A stretch of DNA of 64,000 bases from Phoronis australis (lineage: Eukaryota > Phoronida > Phoronidae). The stretch lies in contig NMRA01000014.1 of NCBI GenBank assembly GCA_002633005.1, positions 1,018,617 to 1,082,616 on the forward strand, in the 5' to 3' direction. The first letter of the stretch is position 1. Every line of letters begins with the position of its first letter. Positions 1 through 10,002 of this stretch are shown in pieces. Under the pieces are notes generated by a model that was not told where the DNA came from, searched no databases, and saw only the letters and a program-made list of their open reading frames with translations. A program made the translations under genes and the position numbers.

Positions 1-16
1 TGTGACAACACCTGAT

Positions 17-170
17 CAGTCCCCAACATCGGTCACAAAACTTATTTGTGTGTCACTATTGTCGGCAAACAATTACAGTTTTGAGCCCATCTATAAGCAG
101 TCCCCAAAATCTGTTGCGAAACTTGTTGGTGAGCCTCAATCAGCAGACTACTGTTTTGAGCCTGTGCTAT
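17..170. repeat. Two diverged direct repeats of about 75-80 bp
   Basis: Two consecutive units begin with CAGTCCCC (positions 17 and 98) and both end in a TTTTGAGCC-type segment. They translate to similar short peptides in one frame but nothing recognisable. They lie just upstream of the transposon relics and may be part of one. Confidence 0.45.
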
Positions 171-349
171 CCCTCTCGTGTGCGGTTTGGTTAATATGAA
201 TTCTGTAATGATGTGAAAATTTCATACATTATTTCGAACTGTCAGCGCATTTATATATCCACTAAAATTTTTCTTAGTATAGTACATCATGTAAAACAAA
301 GAGGATATGGTCCTCTTATCGACTTCTTTGACAAGAATAATTTTTCAAA

Positions 350-1940
350 CCTGCCTTCATTGGTACATCAACAGTGACCACCATGTCTCCCACATCTGAA
401 AAAAAGTATTCTTTACCATGTCTGGAAAAAGTTCTAATCCAAAAGTCAAAAAGCACACTCAAAGAAAATCTTGTTGTGTCAGAAAGTGCAAGAAATATCA
501 AACTCAAAAAAGCGGCTGGTCAGCTTTATCAATACGGACTTGAATGACAGCAAGCTTGACTTCGTGCAAGCATTTTCATTGCAAATTGGTTCCTCATATA
601 AGCTAGCAGTTAATCCATCTGGTCTCTTCGCAACACCTCCAGTCAAGCTTAATAATTTTCACTGCTCAACGGTTCTCTTACGAAGGATGATTTGTTAAGA
701 ACTCCTTTTCCATTATTTCCCAAAGTTCTCCATGCTAAAACACTGTGTTGCCTGTTGAGAAAGATTTCTTGAAGTGATCAATTAATTTGTCTGCTGAAGA
801 AAATTTGTCTGGGACAAAACTAATGAATTCTTTTAAATCTAAATTTCAGGGATTCTTTCCAACTCATAGTTAAGTGTTGAATGACAAGGAGCATAAATAC
901 TATTTGTTTTATTGCCCAAGCCAACACCAACTGGCTGGGCTGTAGATCCAGGTCGTCTTTTTGAAATGTTGACGTACAAATATCATTTCATCTTCGAAGA
1001 CTGTGAGTTTAACATCTATTTGTCGAGGGATGGGAGACAAATTGGAGGTAGGCAAAGCGTAGTGATTGGACTGTCAATTGTGAAACAAGAGTTGTCTCTT
1101 CGGAAAATGTCATTTCATGACCTGACAGGTTTATCCTGTCCTTATATGTTATGAGTCAGATTCTCATGAAAATTTAGAGGAAAACCTGTGTGCAAAACAC
1201 CAGTTTCGGAAAATTGGATATTAAGTTCATTGCCCCATCCACATATTTTTTTGTTGAGTGGGATCACATGTTTTTGCAAAACATTGTAGCTGACACTGGG
1301 AATATTAGTTCATTATCTAAAAATGGTTGGAGCTTGTCAGTCACGAAGGCAGAGGACAAAAACAATGTCGCTGATGGTGGTTTCGACAAAGATTTACCAG
1401 TTTTTTTAGACAGAGACTAGCCCAACAGTATTCTTCCATCTGTACCCCTGAAAAGAATTGTATTTTGTGCGACCGGATGCACCACATCATATGTTCAGTG
1501 GAAAAACTCCTCAACCTTGTTGTAGAAACGATCTTCTCTGATGCCTTCATAAAGTAGCAAACACATTCTGATACTTCTACAGAAGATCTCATATGAAACT
1601 TGGAGACCAACATCAATTTGCGCCATGTAAGACAGAGTAATTTTCTGCATTCCTTTGGTCAAACCTGGAAAGCCAGAAGGTGTTGTCTCTCAATAAAGGC
1701 AGTGCTGTGGCCATAACTGCTCCAAACCTTGAGGGAAACAATTTCCCTCACGCCCTTGAAGGCATCTTAAGCAACGTCATACAGGTTACACTTGACATTC
1801 CACCATCAGTTTTACAGGTTTTTGGACTTTCCTGACATTATGCTACAGTTCGAGCTTGGTCAGTTCATTTGGGACAGCTTTTATCAAATGGCAATCCTTC
1901 TGCAACCTGACACTGAGCCAAAACTTCTTGATGGAGAACC
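350..1940 (+). mobile_element. Decayed transposon-type ORF (family B), broken by stops and frameshifts
   Basis: Short plus-strand open segments in several frames (about 360-540, 912-1154, 1190-1420 and 1600-1940) read in a consistent order as pieces of one protein. Visible pieces include DGRQIGGRQS (1029-1058), a WDHMFLQ segment near 1265 and LPSVPLKRIVFC after a stop near 1420. From memory this resembles large uncharacterised ORFs that occur in many copies in marine invertebrate genomes and behave like transposon proteins; I cannot name the family formally. The last piece runs into the gypsy reverse transcriptase relic near 1940-1950, so the element is truncated there or was invaded by gypsy. 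It has many in-frame stops and is clearly dead. No terminal repeats were recognised. Confidence 0.5.
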
Positions 1941-1944
1941 TTTC

Positions 1945-2853
1945 TCTGAAAATGTTAAAGAAGGGATAATTAAACCTGTGGAGAATTCGGTATGGGCGAG
2001 TTCGATTGTTGCAGTAGTGAAGTCAGATGGTAAAAGTATCCGTCTGTGCAGCGATTTCAAAGAAAAACTTAACACTGCTTGCAAATTGGATCAGTACCCT
2101 CTACAGTGGCCTGTGGATATTTTCGACACCCTAGCTCGAGGACAGAGTCGTTTTCTACCCTGGATTTACGTAGTGCGTATCGTCAGCTGACAGTGTCGGA
2201 CAAGGCCCAAATGGCTGCTGGTAGTACGAGTACGGGATTGTTTGCGTTTCAGCGACTACAGTTTGGGTTACACAACGCAGTGAGCATTTTCCAACGGGCG
2301 ATAGAACATGTTTTGAAGGACATACCAGGCTGTGTACTTAGACGACATTATTGAGACAGGATCGAATTACGATGAACGTCGGTGTAAGAAACTGTCCAGG
2401 GGAAATAAGTCAAAGCTGGGTTAAAACCAAACCGTCAAAAATGCAAGTTCATGCAACCAGAGGTGCATCATTTGGGACACAAACTGTCAGCTGCAGGACT
2501 GCACCCTTTGAAAGAAAAGTTCGAGTCAGTACGCAATATTCCAGTGCCCACGGACAGTAACAAAGTGGCAACTTACTATGGAATGATAAAATGTTACCAT
2601 CGGCTCCTTCCTAATGTGGCGAAATTTTATTGCCTTGGTACGCACTCACGAAGAAAGACGTGATTTGCCAGTGGACTGACAAAGAATAGAATTCATTTCA
2701 AACAGCCAAGGACCTGCTTGTGGCTAATATAGTGTTAAGCCACTATAATCCGAGTAAGAAGTCATCACTGACCACGGATGCGAGTTCGTTCGGATTGGGA
2801 GTTGTTTCGGAACATGAGGACAGTGATGGAAGGAAGCGGCCAGTTAGCTATGC
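1945..2853 (+). mobile_element. Ty3/gypsy pol relic: reverse transcriptase and start of RNase H
   Basis: The frames read in order as a gypsy pol. First comes an RT N-terminal segment with KEGIIKPVENSVWASSIVAV (about 1954-2013), then a frameshift near 2150. LDLRSAYRQL and LQFGLHNAVSIFQRAIEHVL follow, and a second frameshift restores the catalytic YLDD at 2335-2346. A connection segment (HLGHKLSAAGLHPL, about 2463-2505) precedes the first half of RNase H, with TTDASSFGLG near 2773. The RNase H domain stops at the codons for SYA and resumes at 5085, where a second copy of the 9-bp TAGCTATGC stands. No protease or gag belongs to this copy, so its 5' part is lost. Multiple stops and frameshifts make it a fossil. 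Confidence 0.85.
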
Positions 2854-5084
2854 CGTCTGTGCCACATCGAAACACTATGGAACTCATGTCGAGGGAGTTA
2901 GGTGCTTTGTCTGACACGTTTGTTCGAGAACCCTCATCTCTATGCCTAATGTCACCTTGGGCTTTGACGTCACAACACAAGATGGTGTACATATCAACTG
3001 TCTACATATTACAACGCAGGATGAATGTCAGATTTTATTTACTGACGAGTTACCTGGGGGCACTGCTGCTGACTATGCCTAGCATATTAATGACACACTT
3101 GAAAATATTGCCGATGTGTATGCCACTTACCATAATCTTGATTTTGAGGACTGTCGGCTGGCAATGATTAAGAATTTTTCGAATACAATGAGTGACTGGG
3201 CCATTATAAATCATATTACCATAACCATGCTCGAGATACACTGGTATACATCACTCAACAAACTTAACTGTCACCTTCATCCATTGGACACCATCGCCAC
3301 TTCATACAGACCTGTACTGAAGTCTCATTAAAATGTACTGGGAAAAGTCTTTGACTGCAATTGCTTTTTTTTAATTTATGTATTTGAGTATAATAATTGT
3401 ACTATAGATTTCTTTGTAGTATTGATCCCAGATACAATGTCTCTTGGAGCTTTCTGGTTATGTATATTAATTGTACTGAATATTTCACAACATTGAAAAA
3501 AACACAATTGTTATGCAGCAAATCGTGTGTTAGCCCTCAACAAAGTTCGCTTGAAGGATGACAAAGGCAACCCCAAAAGCTTCAAAGCTTTCCTGGATGA
3601 AGCCCAGCTTGGGTGTGGATTCATTCAACGGTATCGGGGCAACAGAGTACATTTGTTGTTTGATTTGTGTGGAAAATATTTCCAATGTCAAAATTCATTT
3701 CATGAATTTCTGGCTTGCAGTGCCTTACAGAAAGCTGTCTGTGCAGATTTCTCTCCTGAATTGGCCACAATAGAATTTCAAGTTTTTGGACTTGTGGGAA
3801 AATTGTTAAGTGGTCCTTGGATGAAACGAATTTTCCAAGCTGCCAGTGACGTAAACCACATCGAGGCTTTCAAACACGTCCAGTATGTGGTTTACAAGTG
3901 CAAATCAACTGTGGACAACTCCATGTACACGCTTGTAGTGTTCGCAATCGTGTTTTGGTTAGGACAGGAAGAGGAAGTTCAGAAAAGAGCCAGCCATTTT
4001 ATAACCAGACATTGTGTTCTTAATAAAGTTTTATATCGATCATTGTCGTCTTCATCAACACACTACATTGGCCATGAGGATCTGCTGTGAAACACTTAGG
4101 AATCCATCTTGAGCTAGAGTGTGTCAGGATAGCTGGAGGTTTGCCGCATTACCCTAAATTTGACTGTTTTGGAGATGGCTTGCAGGTATGTTCAAAGTAG
4201 GTAAATCGCCTAAAGACAAACATTTTCGAAGGCTACGAAATCAGTAACCCAGTACACCAAGGAGCATTGCTCCTTACCTATGGTCTCAATGACATTTTTG
4301 ACTCTCTTTTGTGCAATGATGGTGTCATGTCTGCGTGCTATTGTTGAGATTTCGGAGTCAGTACAGACGGTACTTCAATGGACACCACCCAGCAAGTTCT
4401 ACTCGAGACAAGTTCTGCAAGATTACATAACATGGACAGTGAGGAGGTGATGGGGATGTTCAGTGATTTAAAGGTTAAGGCCCCAAATGCCACGTTGTGT
4501 AATATGTCCTCAAAATTGAGAGCACAGAAGAATAAAGTAATAGAAAATCTCAATGCTTTGACAGACGACAGGCAAACCACTGTTATTAAAGCGGTAATCC
4601 ATCTTGGAAGCACTGTGACTTCAGAAGGACCCAGTCGGCTGAAGTGAACAAAGAACTGAAAAAAGACTCAAAGCAAAGGTATCACAAAAGAAGTGCAGCT
4701 TTGTACAAAACTTAAGAAAAAGTTAAAAAGCAAAGCTTTAGACATTGAAAAGGACTTCCCTGATTTGAACCCAAACCTGAGAGATTCATTAAAAGATATA
4801 ATGAACAGTCGTATTGTTAGCAGACATATTCTGCACAGGTGGATTGAAAACAATGGTCACTATATCGTAGAAAAGTGGGAAAACTCCAAATATGCCAAAA
4901 AAGGTCACACATATCTGCATCAAGTTACACTTGTCCACAACAATGACCTATTACACTCGTGCAATTTTGTTGTATAAAACTGTGATAACATTCAAACCAT
5001 TTGATATAGGGAAGCTTATGATGTAGCCTTTCCAATGGTGCCAAATTCTTTGTTAAATGTGGAAAAAAAATTTTGTCACGTCCC
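2854..5084 (+). mobile_element. Transposon-like insertion (family A) inside the gypsy RNase H domain, with 9-bp target duplication
   Basis: TAGCTATGC at 2845-2853 and again at 5085-5093 flanks 2,231 bp that interrupt the RNase H reading, and the domain continues sensibly on both sides. Inside is a decayed plus-strand ORF series. About 2930-3331 contains DELPGGTAADYA and LNCHLHPLDTIA; 3527-4090 contains FIQRYRGNRVHLLFDLCGKY and LSGPWMKRIF; 4378-4647 contains a SARLHNMDSEEVMGMFSDLK-type segment; 4693-4977 is the C-terminal end. From memory the order matches a repetitive uncharacterised protein family found in aquatic animals and treated as transposon-borne. The ends show no convincing long terminal inverted repeats. 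Stops at several points show that it is inactive. Confidence 0.65.
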
Positions 5085-5748
5085 TAGCTATGCGCCGCGT
5101 ACCTTGTCCAGTGCAGAGGAAAACTATTGTCAGACCAAGAAAGGATTGGTCGTCGTTTAGGCGGTAGAGAAATTTTCGAAATCTCTAATTGGTCGTACAT
5201 TCGAAATTTACAAGGACCACAAACCGTTGCTTGGATTACTTGGAGAAAATCGTGCAATTCCAACTACGGCTTCCGGGACGATTATTCATTGGAGTTTGTC
5301 TCTTTCTAAGTATAACTACAAACTGGTGTACAAGCCAGATGCTCAAAATCACTAACGCCGACTGTTTATCACAATATCCCCAGCTGAACATTGTACATGC
5401 TTTGGAAGTTGGCGAGAAAGTGCAGTTATCTGAACATTTGATCGTGACCCTATTCTCGCATAGGTTGGAAAGAATCGGACTGTGGTGATAACGAGTTGAA
5501 ACCATACATTTCTCGCAAGGATGAGTTTACCCTCATGAATGGTTGTGTACTGTGGTGTTTTTGTGTTGTGATACCACCCCAAGGCCAAGATAAGGTTACC
5601 TAGGAGATACATGACATGCACCTAGGGATTCTAGGAATGAAAGGGCTAGCTCGAGGTTATGTGTGGTGGCCTGAAATAGACAAGGATCCAGAGCGGAAAG
5701 TTAATACATGGCATACATCCAGTCGGTTCAGTCGTTCTCTGATCGCAA
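5085..5748 (+). mobile_element. Ty3/gypsy pol relic: RNase H second half and integrase zinc-binding domain
   Basis: Directly after the family A insert the gypsy frame resumes with RTLSSAEENYCQ, then in a shifted frame YKDHKPLLGLLGENRAIP and the RNase H end, followed by NADCLSQYP (typical NADALSR junction). At 5530-5700 the integrase HHCC domain is visible as HDMHLGILGMKGLARGYVWW with an in-frame stop just before it. This is the downstream continuation of the RT at 1945-2853 and precedes the integrase core at 5941. Confidence 0.8.
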
Positions 5749-5940
5749 TCACCAACCATCCCGCGGAAACTGTACGACAGATCACATGACAAGTCACGTG
5801 ACAACTCAGTGGCCTGATGAAGTCGAGAGGAGGACGCAACGTAGCCATCTCCACGTAGTGTAAGTCCAGTAATAGATTTATTGATTCTTATACTATGACT
5901 CAACTGGATGACTGAAAACATTCATCATATCACCAACCAT
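5748..5940. mobile_element. Short insertion flanked by a 12-bp direct repeat within the integrase gene
   Basis: ATCACCAACCAT occurs at 5748-5759 and 5929-5940 and brackets about 169 bp that interrupt the gypsy integrase between its zinc-binding and core domains. The long target duplication suggests a retroposed sequence. The insert contains CTGATGA at 5814-5820 followed by a short GTC/GAC stem and GCAAC, a degenerate hammerhead-type layout. It also contains the palindrome GTCACGTGAC. No protein is encoded. Confidence 0.5.
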
Positions 5941-6490
5941 TACACTCATGGGAGTTTCCATCGAAACTATGGTCATGTTTGTATATCGATTACGCAGGAC
6001 CGTTGGAAAGTAACATGTATTTAGTAGTAATGGATGCTCATTCAAAGTGGTTGGATGTTATTCCTACTAGTGGATCTACTTCAGCTACGACGATCAAGAC
6101 ATTGCGTTCGCTATTTTGCGTCCACAGGTTGCTGGATATGTTGGTGTCTGATAACGTGTCATCGTTCACCAGAGCGGAATTTCAGGAGTTCATGAAAAAG
6201 AATGGAATTCAACACGTAACAGGTGTCCCCTACCATCCCGCTACAAACAGGTTAGCAGAGAGAGCCATGTGTAATTTCAAAGAAGCAATGAGTAAGAATC
6301 AAGGGACATTGGAAGACGAACTGTGTTGATTTTTATTTGATTATCGCATCACTCTTCATGCGGCAATGGCTGTTCCCCTGTGTGAGTCGCTAATGAAGCG
6401 CCACTTTGTTTCACACTTTGATCGCATGGTGCCCTCGGTGAGTGATAGAGTGCGAGACCCAACCGTCCCAGATGAAACACAACAAACGCT
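5941..6490 (+). mobile_element. Ty3/gypsy integrase core relic
   Basis: A 116-residue open segment (5979-6329) is a retroviral-type integrase catalytic core. It has the first Asp in YIDYAGPL, the second in SDNVSSF, and the Glu in NRLAERA, with the D-35-E spacing intact. A stop follows at 6329 and the C-terminal part reads on in frame to about 6480 (FLFDYRITLHAAMAV). It is the 3' part of the gypsy copy whose RT lies at 1945. The catalytic triad is kept although the element as a whole is broken by stops and insertions. Confidence 0.85.
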
Positions 6491-6529
6491 CCAGGCATTT
6501 ACAAGTGTTTGAGATAGGTGATTAATGTG

Positions 6530-6761
6530 CTCGTCAGGAACTACTCGAGTTACAGTTCAATAAATACCGGGGAATGTTGAAGGCATTACATCACCAGTGT
6601 CTAGCAAATTCAAACTGGCTGCAGACAACTAGTCAGGAAGCATTTGTCAAGCATGAAAACATGATGGCTAACTCCCTGGTCGCTGAGTTCCAAGATGTCT
6701 TCGACTACAGTATAGGTAGACTGGAAGGACCTGTCAAAATGAATGTACAGGAGGGAGCTGC
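6530..6761 (+). mobile_element. Gypsy pol fragment upstream of RT (second copy)
   Basis: The open segment 6574-6783 contains VAEFQDVFDYSIGRLEGPVK, the characteristic protease-RT linker of K02A2.6-like gypsy pol. It is in the wrong order relative to the preceding integrase, so it belongs to another copy. It is cut off at about 6761 where LTR-like sequence begins. Confidence 0.7.
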
Positions 6762-6870
6762 AGTTTTCCTGCATGTGTTTTAGTTACTTGGATGTCGTTT
6801 GCTTTTATGCTGTAATTCTTGTAACATTCAATTGGTTTTATATATTACGTCGTACACCGACGATGTTACA
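6762..6870 (+). mobile_element. Truncated 5' LTR followed by primer binding site
   Basis: This stretch is nearly identical to 7555-7675 (the 3' end of the downstream LTR), apart from a short deletion. It ends in GATGTTACA and is followed directly by TTGGCGACAAGGAT, a typical gypsy primer-binding-site position. The upstream part of the LTR, including the TATA box, is missing. Confidence 0.75.
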
Positions 6871-6909
6871 TTGGCGACAAGGATATATTTTCAATGAAAC
6901 TTTTTGAAG

Positions 6910-7436
6910 ATGGTAGAAGGAGGAGATAGTTCACATATACCAAAATTCGACTGTTTTTCCAATCCAGCCACAGTAGGATCAAGATGGGAGCAGTGGTTGA
7001 AAGCAGTTTGCCTATAGTAAAGGCCTGGTCATAGAGCCAGGTTCTGACAAGAATTGCCAGAGGCGCTGAGCTCAGCTGTTACATTACGCTGGTCCCGAAG
7101 TACAGGATATTTTTGGACCTTGACGGACACGGGCACAGCCAAATATTACGACTTGGCAGTCCAGAAACTGAACGAACACTTTGTTCCCCAAGTGAACACT
7201 GCTTTCGCCCGACATTCGTTTCGTCAACTAACGCAAAAGGACGGTGAAACAACACTGCAATTCGCAACTCGTTTGCGACAAGCAGTGAAAGAGTGTGCGT
7301 ATGAGGCCGACACAGACAACCACATCCACGACAAAATTTTGTCAAAACACAATCAGAATACCTGAGACAAAAATTGCTTGAAGAAGGAAAGGATCTCACC
7401 CTAGGAAGAACTCTAGAAATAGCCAAAAGCTGCTAA
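6910..7436 (+). mobile_element. Gypsy gag relic
   Basis: The ATG at 6910 opens a gag-like reading (MVEGGDSSHIPKFDCFSNPA, then a segment ending in WEQWLKAVCL and a stop). A different frame at 7054-7365 continues with a capsid-type region containing LAVQKLNEHFVPQVNTAFAR and TTLQFATRLRQAVKECAY. After another frameshift it ends with LEEGKDLTLGRTLEIAKSC. The next sequence is already the downstream LTR, so protease, RT and integrase are deleted: a gag-only derivative, now dead. Confidence 0.75.
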
Positions 7437-7453
7437 GGAAAGGAAAGATTTCA

Positions 7454-7675
7454 TGTATTGAGTTTCTAACAGATGCTTATTAGTTCCGGTAGCACTTAAA
7501 TGTATGACTGTTAATCACGTGTCACTATGACGTATATCCTTAGCGTGTATAAATAGTTTTCCTGCATGTGTTTTAGTTACTTGGATGTTGTTTGCTTTAA
7601 TGCTGATTACTTTGACAATATAATTCTTATAACATTCAATTGGTTTTATATACGTCGTACACCAATGACGTTACA
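7454..7675 (+). mobile_element. 3' LTR of the gag-only gypsy derivative
   Basis: It probably starts at TGTATTGAG (7454) and ends GACGTTACA (7675). It contains a TATAAAT box at 7548-7554, and its last ~120 bp match the truncated LTR at 6762-6870. The 5' boundary is inferred from the TG rule and the end of gag-like sequence. Confidence 0.6.
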
Positions 7676-8690
7676 GTAACTACCAGCAGAAAGCCTGCAC
7701 ACAAACTTCCACTCAATTCAGCACACATAGCCTGCAAATTCTATGGTTTGTCACATGGTATACGAAAAGCAGATTGTCTAGCCTGGGGCAAAACATACTC
7801 TGTCATAAGCACAACCATTTTGCGTCGAAATGTGCCACTGCTGGTAAAGTTGTAGTATCTGGTAATATTCGACAAACGACCTGTACACTAGTGATGTGGA
7901 ACGGCACACACGAACACCAGTTGGTGAAACCACTGCATCGGAGTTTAATAAGCACACTAACCAAACCCACAACATGAATCTGATCAAAGTTAATAACTGC
8001 CTCATCATATATCAAGTGGCAAAAGAAGACATAGGTCTGGGTGAATTGGGTGAGGCCCACCTCTGTGTGAACAAAGATGTCAAAGCTACGACTTTGCCAT
8101 TCAGAATAATGTACCTGTTGCACTGCGTAACTGTGTAAAGGAAGAAATCAACTGCCAGGTTACTCTTGGAGTCCTATTACCTGTAACAGAACCTATTGAG
8201 TGGGTCAGACAGATGACTGCTGTTCACAAACCCAATGGCAAGCTGCACCTGTGCATTGATCCTCAATCCTTAAACCAAGCAGTGCTAAGACAGCAATTCA
8301 AACTTCCCAGAGTAGACGAAGTACTGCCTATGCTGATACACTTAGCCATGCATTCCTGAATACTGTTGACTATGAAGGACATCTCAGACGCACGTCTGCA
8401 GGAAGTGAAGAAGGCAACCGATGAAGATCTCCTGATGTCCTCATTAAGCTCATGTCGTCTGAACGAGTGGCCTAATAAACATTGAATGCCTGCTGAGCTG
8501 AAGACATATCACAGTATGCACGACATCCTCTCATGTGAAGCTGGAATCATCCAAAACTTTGAAGTGATTGTGATCCCAAGTCAAATGTTTAAGGACATAA
8601 GGACATCAGCGCACACGTGCACATTAACTAGGACTACTTTTTTCCCACCACAAGTGCCAAGGCCAATCAGATAACCAAGGGCGCAAAGCT
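7676..8690 (+). mobile_element. Third gypsy relic: gag zinc knuckle, RT start and integrase zinc domain, internally deleted
   Basis: About 7730-7850 reads as a gag zinc knuckle (LSHGIRKADCLAWGKT, then in another frame KHNHFASKCA). About 8130-8330 is an RT N-terminus with MTAVHKPNGKLHLCIDPQSL and FKLPRVDEVLPML. It then jumps to an integrase-linker reading (DARLQEVKKATDEDLL; MPAELKTYHSMHDILSCEAG, 8486-8545) without the RT catalytic core or RNase H. This is an internal deletion of roughly the middle of pol. All frames are broken. Confidence 0.7.
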
Positions 8691-8889
8691 TTTTGAGAAC
8701 AAGCTTGAGTTACAGTCAATTTACACATAACTATATTCAAATCAATGATGCCAGTTCATCATGAACTCCCACGCATACACTGAGGTCATACATAGTGCAC
8801 ACCTCCAATGGAACTGTTTGACAAAAGCACCAGGACTTAGGGCATTACGTGACGTGGAACAGACAGATGTCAAAACCGAACCTGTACAC

Positions 8890-9106
8890 TGTTAGGAATT
8901 GCTATTGTTAATGACCTGGTCTCACTAGTTATAAGTATTTTCAAGGATTCTGCTTCATTGGTTCACCCTCCTGTGAAGGAGATGTAGTGTTAGTTAAGCA
9001 TCTGTCGCATACTTTGTTACAACCCCATTATTTAGTTACAAGTTGTCCCACCGAATGGCGCTGTTCTTGTATTCATCCTCGAGTACCCAATAAAACATGG
9101 CTGACA
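8890..9106 (+). mobile_element. Candidate LTR downstream of the third gypsy relic
   Basis: The stretch begins TGTTAGGAATTG, has TATAAG near 8929 and AATAAA near 9090, and ends GCTGACA. The size and signal order suit an LTR, and its position after a gypsy pol relic fits, but no second copy is in the window to prove it. Confidence 0.35.
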
Positions 9107-9109
9107 TTT

Positions 9110-9727
9110 TAGAATGCTAAATTTAGTAAAAAAGTGGCCCTAGCCAGATTACCCCAAACATAAAAAAAACGCTCTCCTCCATAGAAACATCAAAACTCAC
9201 AATGATTTTTCATCAAACCTGTGATGTACTGAGGCACTGGGGCAAAAAAAATGCCACTAGAGGACATAGCCACCAAAAGGGGGGTCACAGCAGTGATCAG
9301 TTTGGCCCGAACTTTCATAGGTAGTGCCGTCTCCTAAATAACAAATCGGCCAAGTTTCATAAAAATCCTGAGCGCGACTTGGTATAAGCAAATGCAAACC
9401 AATGACATTTCCTCCTCAATAGGAACAATACCACTAGATTTCGTAATGCTTCAAGTGGCTCAGCAGAGAGAGGTTAGAGCCAAAAATGGACAAAGAAAGG
9501 CCAACAGAGGCGTACCATAATCATATCAGTTGAAAAATAGGTAGGTGACAATTTCATCTTGATAGCAGCACCAGTGTTCTCCACAGCGTGTTTTCACTAG
9601 ACGTACTAATGAGTTTAACCGACTGGTTTGAACTGAACTGCGACAAGTTTAAAAAAAGCGGTTTTAGGAAAATACTGTCATATATGTACCAAGCCACACT
9701 TTTATGGCTGTCACACACATACCAATG
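9110..9727. other. Non-coding stretch with a GCCACTAG-type repeat copy
   Basis: No gene seen. Around 9250-9350 the text GCCACTAGAGGACATAG followed by a TTTCATAAAAATCC segment resembles the units of the array at 54958-56130, so a diverged single copy of that repeat probably lies here. Confidence 0.35.
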
Positions 9728-10002
9728 AAGCCAAAGCTCTGTTATCACTGCCACATATGTAACAAGTCATAAATCTTATCACTGCCAAATGTGTAATAAA
9801 TCGCAGCTGTGTTATCAATGCTACATGATTGTGTAACAAGTCACAGCTCTGTTATCGCTGCCACATATTATGTAAAAAGTCACAGCTTTGTTATCACTGC
9901 CACATAATTATTTAACAAGTCACAGCACTGTTATCACTGCCACATATGTAACAAGCCACAGCTATGTTATCACTGCCACTTAACTAACAAACCAAAGATC
10001 TG
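9728..10002. repeat. Minisatellite of 36-44 bp units in the 3' UTR of the ZDHHC4-like gene
   Basis: About seven units share CTGTTATCACTGCCACATA and AACAAGTCACAG. The array stops exactly at the stop codon of the minus-strand ZDHHC4-like gene, whose last codons (TCTGTTAATGCTTC on the plus strand) resemble a unit. Units differ by small indels. Confidence 0.8.

Noticed and set aside
350..5084. Families A and B as halves of one element
   Set aside because: The gypsy RT lies between them, the A insert has its own target duplication, and from memory their motifs belong to different proteins.
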